Notes: generated from the letters alone by a model not told the origin. A stretch of 8,365 nt of DNA from Gemmatimonadota bacterium (GCA_019347995.1 JAHWKH010000086.1:1-8365); one strand, 5' to 3'. Counted from the first letter of the stretch, positions 1 to 6,652 are shown. Numbers and translations are program-made.

Positions 1-354
1 CCGGGACGTGTCGGCGGTGTAGGTGGACCCGACGAGGACGAAGTCCCAGTCGGGCCGGCGCTTCGCGAGGTCGGCCACCAGGTCCGCGTCGAACCAGTCC
101 GCGATCGCGCCGTAGTAGCCGACCACTGGCCGGCCGGGCTTCCTCTCGAACGGCGGCGACTGCTGCGGCGCCGCGAAATGGTCGAACTCGCACCCGTTGC
201 GCACGAGCACCACGTCCCCGGGCATGAGGGAGTGGGCGGGTGCCACCAGCGTCGCGGAAGAGGCGGCGGTCTGCGCCGCGGCGGGGCGCGCGTGGCCCGT
301 CAGGGCGAGCGCGAGGGCTGCCGCCACGGCGATGCGCGGTAGGAGGCGTGCCAT
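1..354 (-). CDS. Partial, apparently chimeric gene: signal peptide joined to the C-terminal half of a glycosyltransferase
   Basis: The frame is open from the ATG at 354 to the window's left edge (118 residues, no stop). Residues 1-27 look like a Sec signal peptide: basic start (MARLLPR), Ala/Leu core (about 8-20) and A-A-A|Q cleavage site. Residues 43-51 (SLMPGDVVLV region) recall the PGD motif near the start of Wza-type polysaccharide export proteins. From residue 50 the sequence reads as the middle of a GT-B glycosyltransferase: NGCEFDHF (53-60), then PVVGYYGAIADWFD (76-89), RRPDWDFVLVGS (99-110). Such proteins normally have an acceptor-binding domain of some 150 or more residues before the NG-x-x-F-x-x-F motif. 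It is absent, and only about 185 bases separate this start from the divergent polymerase gene. The frame stays open above 354, but those codons do not resemble a glycosyltransferase. It may be a gene fusion or deletion, or an assembly join. Glycosyltransferase identity of the distal part is fairly secure; function of the whole is not. Confidence 0.6.
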   Translation of the reverse strand, partial: MARLLPRIAVAAALALALTGHARPAAAQTAASSATLVAPAHSLMPGDVVLVRNGCEFDHFAAPQQSPPFERKPGRPVVGYYGAIADWFDADLVADLAKRRPDWDFVLVGSTYTADTSR

Positions 355-421
355 CGGAAATCGGCTGTCCGAGGAAAAGCGTTGGGGAGTCGCTGCCGAT
401 GCGTGGCAGGTCCAGCATGGA

Positions 422-450
422 ACGATACCCGTGGAGGCGGACCGCGGCAA
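422..450 (-). promoter_or_regulatory. Candidate sigma70-type promoter for the leftward gene
   Basis: Read on the - strand, TTGCCG (+ strand 445-450) and TATCGT (+ strand 422-427) are 17 bases apart. Each matches 4 of 6 consensus bases. Transcription would start near 415, giving a leader of about 60 bases before the ATG at 354. The call rests on inspection by eye in a GC-rich genome, so it is only a candidate. Confidence 0.3.
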
Positions 451-474
451 CGGGTCGCTCCGCTCGCCGGGGCA

Positions 475-503
475 TTCGCATCGGGCCGCGCTGGGCCTAT
501 CTT
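475..503 (+). promoter_or_regulatory. Candidate sigma70-type promoter for the polysaccharide operon
   Basis: TTCGCA (475-480) and TATCTT (498-503) are separated by 17 bases, each with 4 of 6 consensus matches. Transcription would begin near 510, about 30 bases before the ATG at 539. That spacing is one reason for preferring the short form of the polymerase over an upstream start. The rest of the 355-538 intergenic region shows no RNA gene or convincing hairpin. Confidence 0.35.
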
Positions 504-538
504 CCCCTCTCACCTCCCCGTTCCATGCCCAGCTCCCG

Positions 539-1858
539 ATGCCGCCCATGGGCGAGACCTTCCTCGGACTGCTCTTCATGCTCGCCGGCGTCGCGACCTG
601 GGTCGCGATCTTCCGGCGGACGGGGGACGCGCTGCACCCGCTGGCGCTGCTGGCCAGCCTGTGGCTGCTGACGTTCGGCTTCGGCCACTGGGAGGTGGCC
701 GCGACCTACGACGAGCTCTACTACCGCGAGCCGTTCGGCGCGGTCGCGTACCTGGCGGTGATCGGGTCGCTCGTGTCCGTGGTGGCGGGGTTCTGGCTCG
801 TGGACCCGGGGCTGCGGCCCCTGGAACGGGAGGCCCTCGCCGAGCGCCTGCGCTCCAACGCGCGCCGCGGCAGGCTGCTGGCCATCACGCTGGCGCTCTT
901 CGCGGTGGCCAGCGCCACCACCGTGTATTTCGTGTGGCTGGCCGGGGAGGTCCCGCTCTTCTCGCCCCGTGTGGACGAGCTCCGCCAGACCTTCAAGCGG
1001 CCGCTGCTGGGATACCTGTACGACCTGCACTTCCCGGTGGCGCTGTTCGCGGCGATCCTCGCCGACCGGGCGACGCGGCGCTCCGAGCGCGTCTTCTGGA
1101 TCGGCCTGCTGCTCGCCTCCCTCTTCCAGCTCGCCCTGGGCGCCGTGCGCGCCAGCCCCCTCACGGGCTTCGGGTGGGTGGCGGTCTACCTGTTCTACCG
1201 GCTGCGCGGCCGGGTCCGCGTCGGGCACCTCTCGGCGGCGGCGGTGGTGGTGGCGGGCGTCTTCATCGGCATCGAGTACTCCCGGCGCACGCCCGTGCGC
1301 CTGAACCCCGAGCTGCTCAACCCGCGCCAGGACCTGAGCTCCGCCGCCACGCTGTGGGGCCACACCGGCGCCAGCTTCAAGAACCTCCAGCTCACGCTGC
1401 GCACCACGCCCCCGCCGCTGGAGATGGGCGCCGCGACCTACGACCTGCCCAAGACGCTGGTGCCCCGCTTCCGGGAGATCGAGTCGGACGTGTCGAGCCG
1501 CTTCGGGGTGCACAACTCGGCGACCTACCTGCTGCCCCTGTGGCTGGACTTCGGCCTGTTCGGGCTCCTGGTGGTCCCGGGCATCTACGGCGCGCTCACC
1601 GGCTTCACCTACCGCCGGTTCCAGGAGCGAGGGACGCTACTCTGGCTGCTCCTCTACATCGACTTCGCCATCGCCGCGATCCTGGCCTTCCGCACCCACA
1701 AGTTCCTGGGCAACGGCCTCATCTTCTTCGGCGGCGTAGCGCTGATGGTCCAGCTCTTCGCGGGACGCGAGCCCGACGACGTGGCGGAGGACCGCGGGCA
1801 GGTGGGCGAGGGGGCCCCGGCTCCGGCTCCGGGAGCGGTCGTGGGAGCGGCCCGGTGA
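539..1858 (+). CDS. Wzy-like O-antigen/oligosaccharide repeat-unit polymerase
   Basis: A 439-residue polytopic inner-membrane protein with about ten hydrophobic segments (roughly 6-25, 32-50, 66-87, 112-134, 150-166, 176-194, 200-211, 220-237, 340-363, 377-395 and 399-417). A large polar loop spans about 238-335. The segment GEVPLFSPRVDELRQTF (126-142) resembles the 'PLFS..VDE.R' signature often found in bacterial oligosaccharide repeat-unit polymerases. Wzy proteins join lipid-linked repeats on the periplasmic face; their sequences diverge so strongly that topology, length and context carry most of the assignment. The frame is open back to 197, but the extra 114 residues are polar, Arg/Ala-rich and lie over the divergent gene and both candidate promoters, so 539 (or the ATG at 548) is chosen. 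No good Shine-Dalgarno site is visible. The tail after about 420 is Gly/Ala/Pro-rich. The stop overlaps the next start. O-antigen ligase (WaaL-like) is the main alternative. Confidence 0.75.
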   Translation: MPPMGETFLGLLFMLAGVATWVAIFRRTGDALHPLALLASLWLLTFGFGHWEVAATYDELYYREPFGAVAYLAVIGSLVSVVAGFWLVDPGLRPLEREALAERLRSNARRGRLLAITLALFAVASATTVYFVWLAGEVPLFSPRVDELRQTFKRPLLGYLYDLHFPVALFAAILADRATRRSERVFWIGLLLASLFQLALGAVRASPLTGFGWVAVYLFYRLRGRVRVGHLSAAAVVVAGVFIGIEYSRRTPVRLNPELLNPRQDLSSAATLWGHTGASFKNLQLTLRTTPPPLEMGAATYDLPKTLVPRFREIESDVSSRFGVHNSATYLLPLWLDFGLFGLLVVPGIYGALTGFTYRRFQERGTLLWLLLYIDFAIAAILAFRTHKFLGNGLIFFGGVALMVQLFAGREPDDVAEDRGQVGEGAPAPAPGAVVGAAR

Positions 1859-2514
1859 GGGTGGTCCTCTACGGCGCCAGCGAGCTGGGACGCGACGTCG
1901 CCTCCATGGCGCCGGCGCTGCGCCAGGCCGGCGCCGCGCACGAGATCGTGGGGTTCCTCGACGACGGCGAGGGGGCGGCGGGGCGCATCTTCCTCGATCT
2001 CCCGGTGCTGGGTGGCGGCGACTGGCTCGAGGGGGCCGGCGACGACGTGGCCGTGGTGGTCACGGTGGGTGATCCGGCGGTGCGGCGCCGGCTGGTTGGC
2101 GGGCTGGAGGCCCGGGGCGCGCGCTTCGCCACCCTGGTGCACCCGTCGGCGGTGGTGACGCCCTGGGTGAGCCTGGGCGAGGGGTCCGTGATCATGGCGG
2201 GCTGCACCTTCACCGCCGAGGTGGAGGTGGGGGTCCACGTCATGGTGAACCCGGGCTGCACGCTGGCCCACGACGTGGTGGTGGGCGACTTCGCCTACCT
2301 GTCGCCGGGCGTGGACCTGGCGGGCCGGGCGGTGGTGGAGGAGGAGGCGCACCTCGGCACGGGCGCCGTCGTCATTCCCGGCCGCCGCGTGGGCGCGCGC
2401 TCCGTGGTCGGGGCGGGCGCGGTGGTCGTCCGCGACGTCCCCGCCGACGTGACGGTGGCGGGCGTTCCCGCCCGCATCCTGAGGGAGCATCGGCCCCCGA
2501 CCCGGCGGGTCTGA
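1855..2514 (+). CDS. PglD/NeuD-type sugar O/N-acyltransferase (left-handed beta-helix)
   Basis: A 219-residue protein. The N-terminal PglD-type Rossmann-like domain is visible as VVLYGASELGRD (3-14), GFLDD (33-37) and a 'LPVLGG' turn (49-54). A hexapeptide-repeat beta-helix follows from about 96 (HPSAVV) to 210 and ends with VAGVPARIL (201-209), usual for these enzymes. His139 in NPGCTLAHD (132-140) aligns with the proposed catalytic base of PglD, in the same N-x-G-C-x-x-x-H-D setting. Family members transfer acetyl from acetyl-CoA to the 4-amino group of UDP-4-amino sugars (PglD) or O-acetylate sialic acid (NeuD). With an aminotransferase next door, N-acylation of its product is the best guess. 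The GTG start overlaps the polymerase stop as GTGA, which suggests translational coupling. Glu10 stands where many relatives have Gly (GASGxGR). Acyl donor and sugar cannot be read from the sequence. Confidence 0.85.
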   Translation: MRVVLYGASELGRDVASMAPALRQAGAAHEIVGFLDDGEGAAGRIFLDLPVLGGGDWLEGAGDDVAVVVTVGDPAVRRRLVGGLEARGARFATLVHPSAVVTPWVSLGEGSVIMAGCTFTAEVEVGVHVMVNPGCTLAHDVVVGDFAYLSPGVDLAGRAVVEEEAHLGTGAVVIPGRRVGARSVVGAGAVVVRDVPADVTVAGVPARILREHRPPTRRV

Positions 2515-2521
2515 CGCGCGC

Positions 2522-2539
2522 CGCCGGCGCTCTCCGGCG
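2522..2539. other. Small GC-rich inverted repeat after the acyltransferase gene
   Basis: CGCCGG (2522-2527) and CCGGCG (2534-2539) can pair around a 6-base loop just after the stop at 2514. No T-tract follows, so it is not a convincing intrinsic terminator. It might protect a 3' end or be chance in such GC-rich DNA. Confidence 0.2.
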
Positions 2540-2547
2540 CAGAACGC

Positions 2548-2553
2548 TACATT
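2548..2553 (+). promoter_or_regulatory. Weak candidate -10 element upstream of the aminotransferase
   Basis: TACATT matches 4 of 6 bases of TATAAT and lies in an unusually AT-rich stretch (about 2541-2571) of the only real gap in the front half of the operon. No matching -35 is seen at 17 bases (CGGCGC), so an internal promoter is possible but poorly supported. Confidence 0.2.
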
Positions 2554-2580
2554 CGTAGACCAATCTCGAAAGGCGAGCCA

Positions 2581-3747
2581 GTGAGCCCCATCCAGAATCC
2601 CGACATCGAAGGCGCCGTGGGCATGAAGGTGCCCCTCTCCCGTCCCTGGGTGGGCGAGGAGGAGGCGCTGGCGGCGGCCGAGGTCGTCCGCTCCGGCTGG
2701 CTCATCCAGGGCCCCGAGGTGGCCGCCTTCGAGGACCGCTTCGCCGAGCTCCAGGGCGCGAAGCACGCCGTGGCGTGCAACTCCGGCTCCAGCGCCCTCC
2801 TCATCGCCATGGCGGTGCTGGGGGTGGAGCGCGACGACGAGGTCCTGTGCCCGGACATGTCGTTCGTCACCACCGCGTCGGCGGCCCTCTTCCTGGGCGC
2901 CCGGCCGGTGTTCGCCGATCTCGAGCTGGACTACTACGGGATGGATCCGGCCGACCTGGAGCGCTGGATCACGCCCCGCACCCGGGTCATCGTGCCCGTC
3001 CACTACGCCGGCCACACCGCCGAGATGGACGGCATCCTGGAGGTGGCCGACCGCCACGGGATCGCCGTCCTCGAGGACGCCGCCGAGGCTCACCTGGCGC
3101 GCTACCGGGGCGGGCGCCGCGCCGGCACCCTGGGCCGCATCGGCATCTTCTCCTTCACCCCCTCTAAGGTGATGACGACGGGGGAGGGCGGGATGATCCT
3201 CACCGACGACGACGAGCTCGCCGAGAAGTGCCGCCTGTTTCGCAACATGGGCGACGTGGGCAAATTCGAATGGGCGCGCCTCGGCTTCAATCTGCGCATG
3301 CCCGAGGCGATGGGCGCCATCGGACTGGCCCAGCTCGACCGCCTGGAGGAGGCGATCCGGCGGCGGCGCGCCATCGCCGGGCGCTACGACGCGGCGCTGG
3401 AGGGCCGGCCCGAGGTGGTCCGCCCCACGGTGCGCACGCCGGAGGACACGAACCACCAGCTCTACACCATCCGGCTGGCGGGGAGCGCCGGGCTGCGCGA
3501 CCGTGTGAAGGCCCGGCTGGCGGAGCGCGGCGTCAGCACGCGCGTCTACTACCCGGCGTTCCACCACCAGGGGGTGTTCGCCGACACGGGGCCCTACGAC
3601 CCCGCGGACTACCCGCGCGCCATAGAATACGAGAAGACCGCCCTCTCCCTGCCCATCTTCCCGGGGCTCACGGACGAGGAGCTCGACTACGTCACCGGAT
3701 CGCTGATCGAGGTGCTGGACGGCCTCGATGGCGAACGAGGCCCATGA
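2581..3747 (+). CDS. DegT/DnrJ/EryC1 family PLP-dependent sugar aminotransferase
   Basis: A 388-residue fold-type I aminotransferase of normal family length. It should use glutamate and pyridoxal phosphate to aminate a keto-sugar nucleotide in the cytoplasm. Visible landmarks are PLSRPWVGEEE (18-28), the phosphate-binding CNSGSSAL (66-73), Asp166 in LEDAAEAH (164-171), which pairs with the PLP pyridine nitrogen, the Schiff-base Lys196 in SFTPSKVMTTGEGG (191-204), and the active-site region GFNLRMPEAMGAIGLAQL (235-252). The GTG start at 2581 has an AAAGGCGAG stretch just upstream (2569-2577) as a possible ribosome site. The ATG at 2623 gives the more usual N-terminus (MKVPLSRP) and is a fair alternative. 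The stop overlaps the next start as ATGA. PglE-, ArnB-, RfbE/PerA- and VioA-like activities all belong to this family, and position of amination is not settled by these motifs; the adjacent PglD-like enzyme favours C4. Confidence 0.9.
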   Translation: MSPIQNPDIEGAVGMKVPLSRPWVGEEEALAAAEVVRSGWLIQGPEVAAFEDRFAELQGAKHAVACNSGSSALLIAMAVLGVERDDEVLCPDMSFVTTASAALFLGARPVFADLELDYYGMDPADLERWITPRTRVIVPVHYAGHTAEMDGILEVADRHGIAVLEDAAEAHLARYRGGRRAGTLGRIGIFSFTPSKVMTTGEGGMILTDDDELAEKCRLFRNMGDVGKFEWARLGFNLRMPEAMGAIGLAQLDRLEEAIRRRRAIAGRYDAALEGRPEVVRPTVRTPEDTNHQLYTIRLAGSAGLRDRVKARLAERGVSTRVYYPAFHHQGVFADTGPYDPADYPRAIEYEKTALSLPIFPGLTDEELDYVTGSLIEVLDGLDGERGP

Positions 3748-4781
3748 CCGGACACGATCCCGACAAGGCGCTCCCCCCGCTGCGCGACCGCTCGGTGCTT
3801 ATCACCGGCGGCGCCGGCTTCATCGGCTCGTCGCTGGCCGAGCGCCTGGTGGAGCACAACCGCGTCGTCCTCTTCGACCGGACCTTCGAGGGGCAGAGCG
3901 CCCCGCTGTCGCGTGCATGGGACCATCCGAACCGCGAGACCGTCGAGGGGGACGTGCTGGACGCCGCCGCGCTGGCCGACGTGGCCGCCGGGGCCGACAC
4001 GGTCGTCCACCTGGCGGCCATCGTGGGCGTCAAGAACGTGCTGGAGCGGGGCCGGGAGACCATCGAGGTGAACTTCACGGGGACCTCGAACCTGCTGAAG
4101 GCCGTGGAGGGGCGCCGCGACCTGCACCGCTTCGTGTACTTCTCCACCAGCGAGGTGTTCGGCATGAACTCCTTCCGCGCCGGGGAGGAGACGCCCACCT
4201 CCATCGGCTCGGTGAGCGAGGCCCGCTGGACGTACTCCATCGCGAAGCTGGCGGGAGAGCACCTGGTGCACACGTACCACCGGGAGCTGGGCCTGCCCAC
4301 GGTCATCATCCGGCCCTTCAACGTGTTCGGGCCCCTGCGCCTGGGCGACCACGCCATGCTGCGCTTCATCGTGGCTGCGCTCAAGGGCGACGACCTCGAG
4401 GTGCACGGCGACGGCACGCAGATCCGCTCCTGGTGCTACATCGACGACTTCGTGGACGCGCTGCTGCGGGTGCTGTCGCTCCCCCAGGCCGTGGGTGAGA
4501 CGTTCAACGTGGGCAACCCCAGGAACACCGTGACGATCTACGAGCTGGCCCGGCGCGTCATCGCGCTCCTGGACTCGCCGTCCGAGGTGCGCTTCGAGGC
4601 CATCGACTTCTCCGACATCGACGTGCGCGTGCCCCGGCTCCAGAAGGCCGAGGAGCTCCTGGGATTCCGCCCCTCGGTGGAGCTGGACGAGGCCATCCTG
4701 CGCACCGCGGCGTGGTATCGCGAGCACCAGGAGCCGGCGGGGCGCGACCTGAGCCAGCCGGTTCCCGCCCAGCGGGCCTGA
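3744..4781 (+). CDS. Extended SDR NAD-dependent sugar-nucleotide epimerase/dehydratase/decarboxylase
   Basis: A 345-residue extended short-chain dehydrogenase. TGGAGFIG (21-28) is the NAD-binding glycine motif, Asp45 in VVLFD should hold the adenosine ribose, GDVLD (69-73) contacts the adenine, and STSEVFG (134-140) with Y164-x-x-x-K168 (YSIAK) forms the active site. PFNVFGP (191-197), IRSWCYIDD (227-235) and a C-terminal RVPRLQKAEELLGF (295-308) complete the fold. The TSE triad differs from the TDE of dTDP-glucose 4,6-dehydratases and from GalE. TSE, the following FGMNS, the RW-x-YS spacing before the catalytic Lys, and Arg295 in an R-x-P-x-x-x-x-A context all recall the decarboxylase domain of ArnA and UDP-xylose synthase. 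That points to, but does not prove, a UDP-glucuronate decarboxylase-like reaction giving a 4-keto or xylose-type product. C4-epimerisation remains possible. The ATG overlaps the aminotransferase stop by four bases, so the two proteins are probably made together. Confidence 0.85.
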   Translation: MTGHDPDKALPPLRDRSVLITGGAGFIGSSLAERLVEHNRVVLFDRTFEGQSAPLSRAWDHPNRETVEGDVLDAAALADVAAGADTVVHLAAIVGVKNVLERGRETIEVNFTGTSNLLKAVEGRRDLHRFVYFSTSEVFGMNSFRAGEETPTSIGSVSEARWTYSIAKLAGEHLVHTYHRELGLPTVIIRPFNVFGPLRLGDHAMLRFIVAALKGDDLEVHGDGTQIRSWCYIDDFVDALLRVLSLPQAVGETFNVGNPRNTVTIYELARRVIALLDSPSEVRFEAIDFSDIDVRVPRLQKAEELLGFRPSVELDEAILRTAAWYREHQEPAGRDLSQPVPAQRA

Positions 4782-4801
4782 GGCCCGGCGACCCGGATGC
4801 C

Positions 4802-6652
4802 ATGATCTCCGACCTCCTGCTCTATCCGGCCGCGGCCGCCGCCCTGTCGTGGGCGCTCACGCTGGCGGCGCTCCGGGTGCTGCCCCGCGTGGGCCTGGTG
4901 TCGACCCCCGACCCCAACCACCGGGACCCGGTGCCGGTGGGCGGCGGCGTCGCCCTGTGGATGGCGGTGCTGGGGTGCCTGGTGACGCTGGCGGCCACCG
5001 GCCACGAGGTGGGGCCGCTCGGCTTCCCGTTCGTGGGGGCGTCGGTCCTCTTCGTCGCCGGCGTCTGGGACGACGTGCGCCTGCTCGACCCGCGCACGAA
5101 GCTGGTCATCCAGGTGGGCGCGGCGGCCCTCGTGGTCATCGGCGGCGTCACCTTCCCGCTGGGCCCGGGCCTGGAGTGGGTGGCCGTACCGCTCACCATC
5201 CTGTGGTTCGTGGGCGTGTGCAACGCCTTCAACCTCATCGACAACATGGACGGGATGTTGCCGGGGGTGGCGGCCGTGGCCGCCGTCTTCGTGGGCGTGT
5301 TCGCGTTCGTCACCGGTCGGCCCGAGACCGGCCTCCTGTCGTTCGTGGTGGCGGGTGCCTCGCTGGGCTTCCTGCCGTTCAACCTGCCTCCGGCGCGCAT
5401 CTTCATGGGCGACTCGGGGAGCATGTTCCTGGGCTTCCTGCTGGCGGGGCTGGCCATCGGCGAGAGCTGGGTGGGGACGACCCACCTGGCCTTCACGATC
5501 CTGGCGCCGACGCTCCTCCTGGCCGTGCCGATCTTCAACACCACGTTCGTCACGGTCACCCGCAAGCTGTCGGGCGTACCCCTCTCCCGGGGCAAGGCCG
5601 ACCACATCAACTACCGCCTCCTGGCCCACGGCCTCTCCCGGGGCCGCGCCCTGCTCGCGGTGTACGTGCTGTCCGCCCTGGCGGGCACCGTGGGCGTGCT
5701 GGTGGTCTCCTCCTCGCCGCTGGCGTACGCCGCCGGGGCCTCCCTCTTCCTGATCCTGCTCCTCTACCTGGGCGTATTCCTCTATCAGGGCCGGGTCACG
5801 CACTTCGAGACGGGCTTCCAGGTCGAGCGCACCCGCCCCGGATGGGAGGAGTCGCCGTGGTACCGGTGGGTCATCCGCGTCGTCGCGGTGGCCGGCGACG
5901 TGGTGCTGGTGTTCGGGGCGGCCTACCTGGCGTTCTTCCTGCGCTTCGACGGCAGCATCCCCGCCGACCAGCTCGAGAACCTGGCGGCGGTGCTGCCGTA
6001 CCTCATCGTCTTCCGGGTGGCCATCGCCCTCATGATGGGCGTCTACGAGACCCAGTGGCACCTGGGCCTGGCCCGCGACGCCGTGCGCCTCGTGGGGGCG
6101 CTGATCCTGGGCTCGCTCCTGTTCACCGCGGTGCTGGTGGTCCTGCGCCTGCCCTCGTTCCCCCGGACCGTCATCGCCATCGAAGGCCTGCTGTCGCTCC
6201 TCTTCTTCGGGCTCACCCGCCTGGGCGTGCGCGCGCTGGGCGAGGTCACGTCGCTGGAATGGGGCACGCGCGAGGGGCGGCGCACCATCATCGCCGGCTC
6301 CCGCGACGGCGTCGTCACCGTGTTCCGGGCGCTGCGCGGCCGGGCCCGGGAGGGGGCGCCCTACCACGTGATCGGCATCGCCGACGACCATCCCAACGCC
6401 CACCGCAGCCTGGTGGGGGGCGTGCGGGTGCTGGGGCCCGCCCAGAAGATCGTCGCGCTGGCGCGGCTGTACGACGCGGAGCACGTCATCTTCACCTTCC
6501 CCTACCTGGACAAAGCGGGGTTGGCCGACCTGGTGCGGGGCGTCCTGGCGGCGGGCCTGACCGCCGAGGTGGCGCGCCTCGACGTGGTCGAGGCCGAGAC
6601 GTGGCTGGCCCCCGTGGCCGCCGGCGCCGCGGCGCCGCTCCAGGGTTCCTGA
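4802..6652 (+). CDS. Fusion: WecA/TagO-type phosphoglycosyl transferase plus CapD/FlaA1-type N-terminal domain without dehydratase
   Basis: A 616-residue membrane protein with two modules. Residues 1 to about 330 are a polyprenyl-phosphate sugar-1-phosphate transferase (MraY/WecA/TagO family): VWDD (88-91) followed by KLVIQ (100-104), NAFNLIDNMDGM (141-152), FMGDSGSMFLGF (201-212), PIFNTTFV (243-250) and a basic loop with DHINYRLLAHGLS (267-279). It should load the first sugar phosphate of a repeat on undecaprenyl phosphate. From about 352 to 606 the protein resembles the front part of CapD/WbpM/FlaA1-type enzymes: four hydrophobic segments (about 357-381, 395-413, 427-449, 456-474; first ending in FFLRFDG), then a Rossmann-like domain (RRTIIAGSRDG 493-503, VIGIADDHP 523-531, GGVRVLG 539-545). 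The stop comes where the catalytic SDR domain would begin, and no continuation lies downstream. The start is 20 bases after the previous stop; an upstream in-frame ATG at 4712 would overlap the SDR gene and is not favoured. Sugar specificity is unknown. Confidence 0.85.
   Translation: MISDLLLYPAAAAALSWALTLAALRVLPRVGLVSTPDPNHRDPVPVGGGVALWMAVLGCLVTLAATGHEVGPLGFPFVGASVLFVAGVWDDVRLLDPRTKLVIQVGAAALVVIGGVTFPLGPGLEWVAVPLTILWFVGVCNAFNLIDNMDGMLPGVAAVAAVFVGVFAFVTGRPETGLLSFVVAGASLGFLPFNLPPARIFMGDSGSMFLGFLLAGLAIGESWVGTTHLAFTILAPTLLLAVPIFNTTFVTVTRKLSGVPLSRGKADHINYRLLAHGLSRGRALLAVYVLSALAGTVGVLVVSSSPLAYAAGASLFLILLLYLGVFLYQGRVTHFETGFQVERTRPGWEESPWYRWVIRVVAVAGDVVLVFGAAYLAFFLRFDGSIPADQLENLAAVLPYLIVFRVAIALMMGVYETQWHLGLARDAVRLVGALILGSLLFTAVLVVLRLPSFPRTVIAIEGLLSLLFFGLTRLGVRALGEVTSLEWGTREGRRTIIAGSRDGVVTVFRALRGRAREGAPYHVIGIADDHPNAHRSLVGGVRVLGPAQKIVALARLYDAEHVIFTFPYLDKAGLADLVRGVLAAGLTAEVARLDVVEAETWLAPVAAGAAAPLQGS

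Noticed and set aside
197..538. Upstream extension of the polymerase from the ATG at 197
   Set aside because: The added 114 residues are polar and unlike any polymerase N-terminus. They overlap the opposite-strand signal peptide gene and the candidate promoters.
382..1854. Upstream extension of the acyltransferase frame
   Set aside because: This part is out-of-frame shadow of the polymerase, rich in Arg, Pro, Gly and Ala. The family's N-terminus begins exactly at GTG 1855.
2522..2539. Intrinsic terminator between the acyltransferase and aminotransferase genes
   Set aside because: The stem is only six pairs and no run of T follows, so termination is unsupported.
3228..3743. Upstream extension of the SDR frame
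   Set aside because: It overlaps the well-supported aminotransferase and has low-complexity composition. The Rossmann start fits ATG 3744.
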